From Streptomyces macrolidinus (GTDB lineage: Bacteria > Actinomycetota > Actinomycetes > Streptomycetales > Streptomycetaceae), in assembly GCF_023887685.1 (NCBI RefSeq), contig NZ_JAMWMR010000039.1, positions 1 through 47,978 on the forward strand: a stretch of 47,978 nt of DNA. Reading direction: 5' to 3'. The notes beneath the pieces were generated by a model. That model was not told where the DNA came from. It was given only the letters and a program-made list of their open reading frames with translations, and made no database searches. The position numbers and the translations under genes were made by a program. Of this stretch, positions 26,378 to 33,451 are shown one piece after another; positions within the stretch are counted from its first letter, which is position 1; each line of letters starts with the position of its first letter.

Positions 26378-26722
26378 GTGCGCCTGTTCCGCCGTATCGC
26401 CCCTTGGCTCGTCGCGGTGCCGCTGGTCATGTCCCTGCCCTACGAGGCTCTGCCGCAGGCACGCGTGCGGCCCGCGAGCACCCCGGCTCCTGAGCCCTTC
26501 GGCGCCGACTGCCGCGTGCGCGTGAGCGGCTCGGCAGTCGTCGCGTACTGCTTCAACCCGTATCCGCTGAGCGACCACGTCAGCCTGCACATCGACTGCG
26601 CCCGCTGGTGGGACATCGACACCGACACCGCCCCCGTCGAGGCGGCGCCCGCGACGACCGTACGGATGACCGGCCGCTGCTGGGACACGGTCCGCTCGGC
26701 CTGGGCGAACCATCAGCGATGA
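26378..26722 (+). CDS. Small secreted protein with four cysteines (hypothetical)
   Basis: 114 residues. The N-terminus (basic MRLFRR, then IAPWLVAVPLVMSLPYEAL) is a signal peptide or anchor. The mature part has four Cys (ADCRVRV, AYCFNPY, IDCARWW, GRCWDT), likely two disulfides in an exported small domain. The GTG at 26378 follows GAGGAGG by seven bases. It converges with the GntR regulator gene with seven bases between stops. I do not recognise a characterised family. Confidence 0.75.
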   Translation: MRLFRRIAPWLVAVPLVMSLPYEALPQARVRPASTPAPEPFGADCRVRVSGSAVVAYCFNPYPLSDHVSLHIDCARWWDIDTDTAPVEAAPATTVRMTGRCWDTVRSAWANHQR

Positions 26723-26729
26723 ACCGCGG

Positions 26730-27419
26730 TCAGCGGCGGGGGCTCCTGGGGCGTCCCGAACGGCACAGGAACGGATAGCCCGCCGCCTCCGTGGCGGCCA
26801 TCGCCGCGTCGCCCGCGCGGATCGCCTCCATGAGCCGGGTGTGGTCCATGTACGTCTCCGGCGTCAGCTCCTCGCCGACGTCGCCGCGCAGCCAGTCCCG
26901 CAGCACCTCGCCGAGGTCCGCGTACATCGCCGTCATCGCGTCGTTGTGGGAGGCGGCCACCACGGCCAGGTGGAACGTCGCGTCCGCGGTCACGAACGCC
27001 TCGGTGTCCCCGGACGTCCAGGCCTCCTCCCGGCGCGCGAGGAGCGCGTCGAGCTGCTTGAGGTCGCGCTCGGTACGGCGCTCGGCGGCCAGCTTCGCGG
27101 CGGCCGACTCCAGGGTGGAGCGCAGCTCGGCGATGTCGTTCGGATCCGCGTCCGCGAAGCGGCGGTGCATCACGCCCGCCAACTCGCTCGTCGCCACCAC
27201 GTACGTCCCCGAGCCCTGGCGGATGTCCAGCAGACCGTTGTGCGCGAGCGCGCGGACGGCCTCCCGCACCGTGTTGCGGGCCACCCCGAGCTGCTCGACC
27301 AGCTCCGGCTCGGTGGGGATACGGGAGCCCACGGGCCACTCGCCCGAGGTGATCTGGGTCCGCAACGCCGCGATGACCTGCTCGGACAGCGCGGATCGAC
27401 GAGGGTGGCTCAGCGACAT
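26730..27419 (-). CDS. GntR-family regulator, FadR/FCD subfamily
   Basis: 229 residues. An N-terminal winged HTH (LSEQVIAALRTQITSGEWPVGSRIPTEPELVEQLGVARNTVREAVRAL) is joined to an all-helical FCD effector domain with the metal/ligand His-rich pattern (ADATFHLAVVAASHN, YMDHTRLMEAI). Relatives sense carboxylates or other small metabolites. The ATG at 27419 follows AAGGA; a longer frame to 27461 exists. It is divergent from a CynX/NimT exporter whose promoter carries a 17-base palindrome, so it probably represses that exporter. Confidence 0.93.
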   Translation of the reverse strand: MSLSHPRRSALSEQVIAALRTQITSGEWPVGSRIPTEPELVEQLGVARNTVREAVRALAHNGLLDIRQGSGTYVVATSELAGVMHRRFADADPNDIAELRSTLESAAAKLAAERRTERDLKQLDALLARREEAWTSGDTEAFVTADATFHLAVVAASHNDAMTAMYADLGEVLRDWLRGDVGEELTPETYMDHTRLMEAIRAGDAAMAATEAAGYPFLCRSGRPRSPRR

Positions 27420-27460
27420 GACGGTCCTTCGCGACGACGACACGGGTGACAAGGGTGACA

Positions 27461-27497
27461 TGGACAGCCAATCATCCCATCATTCTATGATGGCACC
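27461..27497 (+). promoter_or_regulatory. Promoter of the leaderless MFS exporter gene
   Basis: TGGACA at 27461-27466 and TATGAT at 27486-27491, spacer 19 bases, end six bases before the ATG at 27498. No ribosome site precedes the ATG, so the transcript probably begins at or next to the start codon (leaderless). Confidence 0.65.
27477..27493. promoter_or_regulatory. Operator palindrome overlapping the exporter -10
   Basis: CCATCAT-TCT-ATGATGG is a perfect 7+3+7 palindrome covering the -10 hexamer of the exporter gene. It is the best candidate site for the divergent GntR/FadR regulator; occupancy would block transcription. Confidence 0.6.
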
Positions 27498-28835
27498 ATG
27501 ACACGCGAGGAGACCGGGGCGACGACGTCCGCACCGATACGCAGTTCCGCACCGATACGCAGCTCCGCGGCGACGGCCGGAAGCGGCAGTGAGGGCACGG
27601 CGGCGATCGGCGTCGAGAGCACGGCGGCGACCGCGCGTACGTGGACGACACGGCTGATGGTCATCGGGATCGTCCTCGCCGCGCTCAATCTGCGCCCCGC
27701 CGTGACCAGCCTCGGCGCCCTCCTGGAGGAGGTACGCGACGGGCTCGGGATGAGCGGCAGCGTCGCGGGCCTGCTCACCTCCGTACCGTCGCTGTGCTTC
27801 GCCGTCTTCGGCGTCATGGCGCCGCGGCTCGCGCGTCGCTTCGGGCCGGGCGCGGTGGTCTGCGTGGGCATGGTCGCCATCACCGCCGGTCTGCTGATCC
27901 GCCCGTACGCCGGGAACACCGCCGGGTTCCTGGCCGCCACCGCGCTCGCCCTGATGGGCATCGCCGTCAGCAACGTACTGATGCCGGTGATCGTCAAGCG
28001 CTGGTTCCCGGACCGGGTGGGCTCGATGACGGGCCTGTACTCGATGGCGCTCGCCGTCGGCACCTCCTCCGCCGCGGCGGTCACCGTGCCCATGACCAAC
28101 GCCCTGGGCGGGAACTGGCAGCCGGGGCTCGCCGTCTGGGCGGCGCTGGCGGCGGTGGCCGTGCTGCCGTGGCTTCCGTTCGTCCGCGCGCGGGGCGCGG
28201 ACCCCGAAGGGAGCCCGGCCGCAGCGGCCGTCCCCGCCGAGCCCGACGGGCTGCGGATGGTGCGCAGCCGTACCGCGTGGGCGCTGGCCGCCTTCTTCGG
28301 GCTCCAGTCCACGGCCGCGTACATCACGATGGGCTGGATGGCCCAGATCTTCCGCGACGCCGGGGTCCCCGCCGGTACCGCCGGTCTGCTCCTGGCCGTC
28401 ACGATGGTGATGGGCGTGCCCCTGGCCTTCGTCATCCCGCGGCTGGCGTCGCGGCTGCCGCGTCAGGGCCCGATCGTGGTCGTGCTCGGCGTGTGCGGCC
28501 TGGCCGGGTACGCGGGCCTGTACCTGGCCCCGGCGGGCGGCGCCTGGGCGTGGGCACTGCTGCTCGGCGTCTCCAACTGCGCGTTCCCGCTGGCGCTGAC
28601 CATGGTGGGCATGCGGGCCCGTACGAGCGCGGGTGTGGCCAAGCTGTCCGCGTTCGCGCAGAGCACGGGGTACCTGCTGTCGATTCCGGGGCCGCTGCTG
28701 GTCGGCGTTCTCTATCAGCACAGCGGCGGCTGGGGCCTGCCGATCGCCCTCATGGCCGGGCTGATGGCCCCGCAGATCGTGGCGGGCGTGCTGGCGGGCC
28801 GCAACAGGACCGTGGAGGACGAGGCGGCGCGCTGA
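27498..28835 (+). CDS. CynX/NimT-family MFS transporter
   Basis: 445 residues with twelve predicted membrane helices. The first helices (LMVIGIVLAALNLRPAVTSLGALLEEV) are diagnostic for the CynX/NimT branch, which exports cyanate or 2-nitroimidazole in E. coli. The N-terminal 45 residues are Ser/Thr/Ala-rich and include APIRSS twice, encoded by an exact-type 18-base tandem duplication (27528-27563). The cognate small protein follows at 28901. Regulation is probably by the divergent GntR protein. Confidence 0.9.
   Translation: MTREETGATTSAPIRSSAPIRSSAATAGSGSEGTAAIGVESTAATARTWTTRLMVIGIVLAALNLRPAVTSLGALLEEVRDGLGMSGSVAGLLTSVPSLCFAVFGVMAPRLARRFGPGAVVCVGMVAITAGLLIRPYAGNTAGFLAATALALMGIAVSNVLMPVIVKRWFPDRVGSMTGLYSMALAVGTSSAAAVTVPMTNALGGNWQPGLAVWAALAAVAVLPWLPFVRARGADPEGSPAAAAVPAEPDGLRMVRSRTAWALAAFFGLQSTAAYITMGWMAQIFRDAGVPAGTAGLLLAVTMVMGVPLAFVIPRLASRLPRQGPIVVVLGVCGLAGYAGLYLAPAGGAWAWALLLGVSNCAFPLALTMVGMRARTSAGVAKLSAFAQSTGYLLSIPGPLLVGVLYQHSGGWGLPIALMAGLMAPQIVAGVLAGRNRTVEDEAAR
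27528..27563 (+). repeat. 18-bp coding tandem duplication in the exporter N-terminus
   Basis: Units 27528-27545 and 27546-27563 differ only in the last base. Both encode S-A-P-I-R-S, in a disordered N-terminal tail. Confidence 0.75.
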
Positions 28836-28900
28836 GCGGCACGGCGGCGGCTCCCCACCCCGCCGGAGCCGGGGTGGGGGAGGGGTGCGAAACTGGCGGC

Positions 28901-29017
28901 ATGCCGGTCCTCGACCCGAACCCCCAGAACGGCCAGAAGAAGATGCTGCTCGTCTTCGGTGCCTTCATCGCCATCTTCGTGCTCATCGCGATCGTCGCGA
29001 CGATCGCGGCACCCTGA
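28901..29017 (+). CDS. SGM_5486-family transporter-associated small membrane protein
   Basis: 38 residues: hydrophilic MPVLDPNPQNGQKK followed by one membrane helix (MLLVFGAFIAIFVLIAIVATI). The size, sequence and position 65 bases behind a CynX/NimT transporter match the SGM_5486 family of small proteins. Its role is assumed to be stabilising or regulating the transporter. Confidence 0.85.
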   Translation: MPVLDPNPQNGQKKMLLVFGAFIAIFVLIAIVATIAAP

Positions 29018-29250
29018 CCCAGCCACGCTTCTGAGCCTCTGAGACGCCTGCCGCGTCCTGGCGAGGGGTGCGCGCCCGCACCCCTGAGGGGACGGCCCGG
29101 GGTAGGGCTGTCCCCCCATCCCCTAGGGGGCGAGTGTCAGGGTCAAGTGGGTGGATCACCGGATGGGTCGAGGGCGTCGGAGTCCGTACCTTCGAGACAG
29201 GGCAGCAAAGCGCGGCCCAGGTACCACGTCGATGACGTACGGAGGCAGCC

Positions 29251-29463
29251 ATGTCGGCCCGCACCCCTACCCGGCCTCACCCGGCGACCACGGGCGGCGT
29301 CGAGATCCGGCTCCCCTGGTGGGCCCTCGCCCTGCCCACGCTGGCCTTCGTCACCCTGCTGGCGCTGATACTCGACCCGGCGGACGCGAGCGCCGGGGGC
29401 ACCCCCGCCGTCAGCCAGCTGCTGAACCACATCCAGCAGGCCCTGACGCAGTACGCGCCGTGA
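29251..29463 (+). CDS. Small single-pass membrane protein (hypothetical)
   Basis: 70 residues, one helix (LPWWALALPTLAFVTLLALIL) after a short Pro/Thr-rich N-terminus. GGAGG precedes the ATG by six bases. Its last codons (TACGCGCCG TGA) form the first unit of a 14-base tandem repeat. No family recognised. Confidence 0.7.
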   Translation: MSARTPTRPHPATTGGVEIRLPWWALALPTLAFVTLLALILDPADASAGGTPAVSQLLNHIQQALTQYAP

Positions 29464-29492
29464 GGTACGCACCATGAGGTACGCGCCATGAG
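29451..29492 (+). repeat. 14-bp tandem repeat, three units, spanning a stop codon
   Basis: GTACGCGCCGTGAG, GTACGCACCATGAG and GTACGCGCCATGAG lie head to tail. The first unit contains the stop of the 70-residue protein gene. Confidence 0.85.
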
Positions 29493-29548
29493 GCGACCTC
29501 CGCCAACTCCCCGCGTCCGGCGGCCCGTCTCGTGCGAAGCTGGGACGC

Positions 29549-30067
29549 ATGAGCTCCGCAGAACCCCGCAGGATTGTCCTCTTCCGGCATGCGAAGGCCG
29601 ACTGGCCGCAGGTGTCCGATCATGAGCGTCCCCTCGCCGACCGGGGCCGCATGGACGCCCCCGTCGCCGGACGCAAGCTGGCCGACACCGGTATCCCCTT
29701 CGACCTGGCCCTCTGCTCCACCGCGACCCGCACCCGTGAGACCTGGAAGCTGGCGGTCCAGGAGCTTCCGCAGCGGCCGAAGACCGTGTACGAGGAGCGG
29801 GTCTACGAGGCCTCGCCCGGCGAACTGATCGCCGTGCTCAACGAAACCCCCGACGACATCCGCGATGTGCTCCTCATCGGCCACAACCCCGGTGTCCAGG
29901 GCCTTGCCGAGGTCCTGTCCGGTGCGGCCGAGGGCGATGCCCGGGAGCGGATGAGCCGCCGCGGCTTCCCGGCCGCCGCCTTCGCCGTGCTCTCCTTCGA
30001 CGGCTCCTGGAAGGGGCTGGAGCCGGGCGTGGCCACGCTGCTCGACTACTGGGCGCCGAGCGAGTAG
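29549..30067 (+). CDS. SixA-like histidine phosphatase family protein
   Basis: 172 residues. The phosphatase RHG/RHA motif is RHAKADWP with His14 as nucleophile; other elements are ALCSTATRTRETW and the second catalytic His in LLIGHNPGVQ. This size class includes phosphohistidine phosphatase SixA, which dephosphorylates HPt or PTS proteins. A histidine-kinase target is unproven here. Convergent with serB. Confidence 0.92.
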   Translation: MSSAEPRRIVLFRHAKADWPQVSDHERPLADRGRMDAPVAGRKLADTGIPFDLALCSTATRTRETWKLAVQELPQRPKTVYEERVYEASPGELIAVLNETPDDIRDVLLIGHNPGVQGLAEVLSGAAEGDARERMSRRGFPAAAFAVLSFDGSWKGLEPGVATLLDYWAPSE

Positions 30068-30082
30068 CCCGCGGAGAAGGGA

Positions 30083-30114
30083 CGGGGTCCGGCGCCACCA
30101 GGCATCGGACCCCG
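30083..30114. terminator. Terminator between the SixA-like gene and serB
   Basis: Nine-base perfect stem (CGGGGTCCG 30083-30091 with CGGACCCCG 30106-30114) between the convergent stops at 30067 and 30143. Confidence 0.8.
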
Positions 30115-30142
30115 ACCGCTGTTCAGCGGGCTTGCCGTTCCC

Positions 30143-31354
30143 TCAGTGGGCGTCGTCGTGGGTGTCCGCGGCCTCGACCTCTTCGCGGGTTATGCCGAGG
30201 AGATACAGGACGGTGTCCAGGAAGGGGACGTTCACGGCGGTGTGCGCGGCCTCGCGGACGACCGGCTTGGCGTTGAAGGCGACGCCGAGACCGGCCGCGT
30301 TCAGCATGTCCAGGTCGTTGGCGCCGTCCCCGATCGCGACGGTCTGCGCCAGCGGTACGCCCGCCTCGGCGGCGAACCGGCGCAGCAGCCGTGCCTTGCC
30401 CGCGCGGTCCACGATCTCGCCGATGACCTTGCCGGTCAGCTTCCCGTCGACTATCTCCAGGGTGTTGGCCTGGGCGAAGTCGAGCCCGAGCCGTTCCTTG
30501 AGATCGTCCGTGACCTGGGTGAACCCACCGGAGACGACCCCGACCTGGAAGCCGAGCCGCTTCAGCGTACGGATCAGGGTGCGCGCGCCCGGAGTGAGCC
30601 GGACCTCGGCGCGGACCTTGTCCACCACCGAGGCGTCGAGCCCCTTGAGCAGCGCCACGCGCGCGTGCAGCGACTGCTCGAAGTCCAGCTCACCGCGCAT
30701 GGCCGCCGCCGTCACTTCGGCGACCTCGGCCTCGCAGCCCGCGTGCGCGGCGAAGAGTTCGATGACCTCGTCCTGGATGAGCGTCGAGTCCACGTCCATG
30801 ACGACGAGGCGCTGGGCCCGCCGCTGCAGCCCGGCCGCGACGACCGCGACGTCGACACCGAGTGCCGCGGCGTCGGTGACCAGGGCGGTGCGCAGCGCGG
30901 AGGTCTCCACGCCGGACACCGCGAACTCCACTGCGGTGACGGGGTACTTGGCGAGCCGGAAGATACGGTCGATGTTGCCGCCCGCCGCTGTTATGCGCGA
31001 GGCGATCTCGGCGGTCGACTGAGCGGTGAGCGGGTGGCCGAGCACGGTGACATGGGAACGGCCCAGGCCGCGCGGACGGTTGTCGCCGAGGCCGGAGATG
31101 ATCTCGGCCTGCATCTTCATGGACTCCGCCCAGCCGTGGACGGTGGCGCGCAGATCGCCTTCCTGCCCGGGCAGGGGCATGGTCACGAGTACGCAGAGGA
31201 CCATACGGCCCCGGGTGACGACCTGCTCGATGTCGACCACGTCGACGTCGTAGCCGGCCAGAGTCTCGAACAGGCCGGCGGTCAGGCCGGGCCGGTCCTT
31301 GCCGAAGATCTTGACGAGGAGAGTGGGGGCGTCGGTGGTCTGCGAAGCGCTCAT
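30143..31354 (-). CDS. serB: Phosphoserine phosphatase SerB
   Basis: 403 residues. N-terminal ACT-type regulatory region (TLLVKIFGKDRPGLTAGLFETL, then a second ACT-like stretch) and a C-terminal HAD phosphatase. HAD motif I is MDVDSTLIQDE with Asp187 nucleophile and Asp189; motif II VSGGFTQVTDD; motif III/IV GDGANDLDML. It removes phosphate from L-phosphoserine, the final step of serine synthesis. Actinobacterial SerB2-type length. The start MSASQTTDAPTLLVK is at 31354. Confidence 0.96.
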   Translation of the reverse strand: MSASQTTDAPTLLVKIFGKDRPGLTAGLFETLAGYDVDVVDIEQVVTRGRMVLCVLVTMPLPGQEGDLRATVHGWAESMKMQAEIISGLGDNRPRGLGRSHVTVLGHPLTAQSTAEIASRITAAGGNIDRIFRLAKYPVTAVEFAVSGVETSALRTALVTDAAALGVDVAVVAAGLQRRAQRLVVMDVDSTLIQDEVIELFAAHAGCEAEVAEVTAAAMRGELDFEQSLHARVALLKGLDASVVDKVRAEVRLTPGARTLIRTLKRLGFQVGVVSGGFTQVTDDLKERLGLDFAQANTLEIVDGKLTGKVIGEIVDRAGKARLLRRFAAEAGVPLAQTVAIGDGANDLDMLNAAGLGVAFNAKPVVREAAHTAVNVPFLDTVLYLLGITREEVEAADTHDDAH

Positions 31355-31417
31355 GGTGTTCCCACCGTATCCGGCACGGAGTGCCTCCCGCGCCTCCGGT
31401 CCGCCCAGCGGACAGAC

Positions 31418-33202
31418 TCACCCACCTCCCCGAGCCGGGGGCGGCGGAGGAGGCGGAGGCGGCCCCTCGCCCCAGGAGGCCGACGCCCCGCGCCGCCGCC
31501 GCACGGGCGGCTCGATCGGCCCGACCATCGTGGGTGCACCGTGCACATCAGTGACCTCCGGCGGCCCACCACTCCCTGGCGGCGCACCCGCCCCTGGAGA
31601 CCTATCGGGCCGTGGCGGCGTACCGGTTCCTGGTGGCCCACCGGCCTGTGGCGGCGCACCGGCTCCCGGCGACCCACCGGCCGCCCCCGAGGTCTCGCGC
31701 AACTCCTCCGGCAGCCGCAGATACGGGTTCGTGTCCGGGTTCGGCGGACGATGCGGGCGGCCCGGCCCGTAGGGGCCGGCCCCTGCTTGTCCGGGTGCCG
31801 ACTGCCCTGGCCCCGACCACCCTGACGTCGCCTGCCCCCCGCCACCCCCGGCGAGCGGTGCCGCGCGGCTGCCCGCTGCCCCCATGGCGTATGCCAGCAG
31901 CGCCCCGGCAGCCCCCGCCGCCGCCCCCCACGCTGCTCCCAGCAGTACCGCCGTGCCGAGGTGGCCGTGCAGGTCGATTCCCGCGCCGAACGCGTCGAAG
32001 CCGAGCACCGACAGTGAGGCGTTCACCGAGACCTCGGTCAGCCAGGCCAGCAGCGGCAGCGCCGCCGCCGTCACGATCCCGAGTCGCAGCGCGCAGTGCC
32101 CCACGAAGCCTCGTACGACCGGCGTACGGGCCGCCGTCAGGACCCCCGCGCAGAGCATCGCCAGCACCGCGGCGAGCGCCAGCAGCCATACCCTGCCGTC
32201 CAGGTCCGCCAGGCGCCCCACCGTGAGCGGCTGGTCGGTGCCTGTGCGGAGCAGCCGGTCCAGGGGGTCCGGGAGCAGCTTCGCCAGTTCGCCCGTGGCG
32301 CGGCCGTCCCAGGGCACGAACAGGCCGAGCGGCACGCCCAGCCACACCCCGTTGGGCGCGCCGAGCAGTGCCGCTCCCGCGATCCGTGCCGGGTGGTCGT
32401 CGCGGAGCGCCGCGTACGCCGCCGCCGCGAGCCCGGCGGCCACCGCCACCAGCAACACCGCCACCAGCGCGGACACGGCCGGACGTACCACCCGGTGCAG
32501 CGCGTCCCAGCCGCTCGGAAGCGGTGTGCGCCGGGACGCGAGCAGCGCGATCACCAGGACACCGGCCGCCCACACGGCACCGCCCAGCAGCGTGGGCCCG
32601 GTGTCGACGGTGAAGCCGACCGCGGCCTCGGCGTGGACGAGGTCGCCGACATGGCCCGGCAGCAGCCCGCCGATGTCGCCGAGCCCGGGGAGATCGATGC
32701 CGCCACCCCCCTTGCCCGGCAGCCGGTCCAGCCCCAGCGACCCCCCGTCGAGCGTCACGGTGTCGTGTCCGGCCCAGGCGAGGAAGCCCAGGAGCGCGAC
32801 GAACAGGGTGACCAACAGGCCCGCGCGCGCGAGGAGTTCACCGGGCGTGACCCCGACTCCCGCGGCACGAAGGGACCGTAGGAAGAACCAGCTCATCAGG
32901 AGCGCTCCCACCAGGCTCACGCCCAGTGGCGTGATCTGGAGGGCGGTCGTCGCCTCGGCCCCCTTCAGACCGAACGCCGAGACATCCCCGGACGGGGTGA
33001 CCGACCCGCCCGCCCCCAGCGCCACCACCGCCGCGGTCATCGGTCCGAGCGAACCCGCCGTATCCGCCTGAAGCAGATGAAGACCGAGCGCGGCCGTGCC
33101 CGCCATGCCGATCAACGCCCAGCTCACAGAGGCGATCGCGGACAGCAGCACATCCGCCCAGGGCAGCCTCCTGCCCTGCTCCGCGGTTCCGATGCCCGTC
33201 AT
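31418..33202 (-). CDS. Streptophobe family membrane protein
   Basis: 594 residues. The N-terminal two thirds is a polytopic membrane domain of about ten helices, starting with LPWADVLLSAIASVSWALIGMAGTAALGLHLL, which fits the Streptomyces-specific streptophobe family of unknown function. The C-terminal 130 residues are a Gly/Pro-rich tail with repeated GAPP/GGPP units (DNA repeats around 31560-31690). The ATG at 33202 is preferred over the longer frame, with GGGGG upstream. Divergent from an FHA-ABC transporter gene. Confidence 0.85.
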   Translation of the reverse strand: MTGIGTAEQGRRLPWADVLLSAIASVSWALIGMAGTAALGLHLLQADTAGSLGPMTAAVVALGAGGSVTPSGDVSAFGLKGAEATTALQITPLGVSLVGALLMSWFFLRSLRAAGVGVTPGELLARAGLLVTLFVALLGFLAWAGHDTVTLDGGSLGLDRLPGKGGGGIDLPGLGDIGGLLPGHVGDLVHAEAAVGFTVDTGPTLLGGAVWAAGVLVIALLASRRTPLPSGWDALHRVVRPAVSALVAVLLVAVAAGLAAAAYAALRDDHPARIAGAALLGAPNGVWLGVPLGLFVPWDGRATGELAKLLPDPLDRLLRTGTDQPLTVGRLADLDGRVWLLALAAVLAMLCAGVLTAARTPVVRGFVGHCALRLGIVTAAALPLLAWLTEVSVNASLSVLGFDAFGAGIDLHGHLGTAVLLGAAWGAAAGAAGALLAYAMGAAGSRAAPLAGGGGGQATSGWSGPGQSAPGQAGAGPYGPGRPHRPPNPDTNPYLRLPEELRETSGAAGGSPGAGAPPQAGGPPGTGTPPRPDRSPGAGAPPGSGGPPEVTDVHGAPTMVGPIEPPVRRRRGASASWGEGPPPPPPPPPARGGG

Positions 33203-33451
33203 CGTCAGCCCCCGATCCGCGCGCGGCGTTCCCCCGGGGATGTCCTCCTCCGGGGGAATTCCCACTCTCCGGGCTGGTTTCACCGCAGTCAACGGCGCGT
33301 GCTCCGGTGCGCGTGAGCACCTCGTGACAGAGTCCGGACAAGGTCCGGACAAGGCCCGACTTTCGGTCAGCGGGCTGAGCCTGGAATAGTTCCCCACGAT
33401 GTTCGACATCCCTAGACTCCCTGTGACGGGGGTAACTCGGGGGACAACTCA

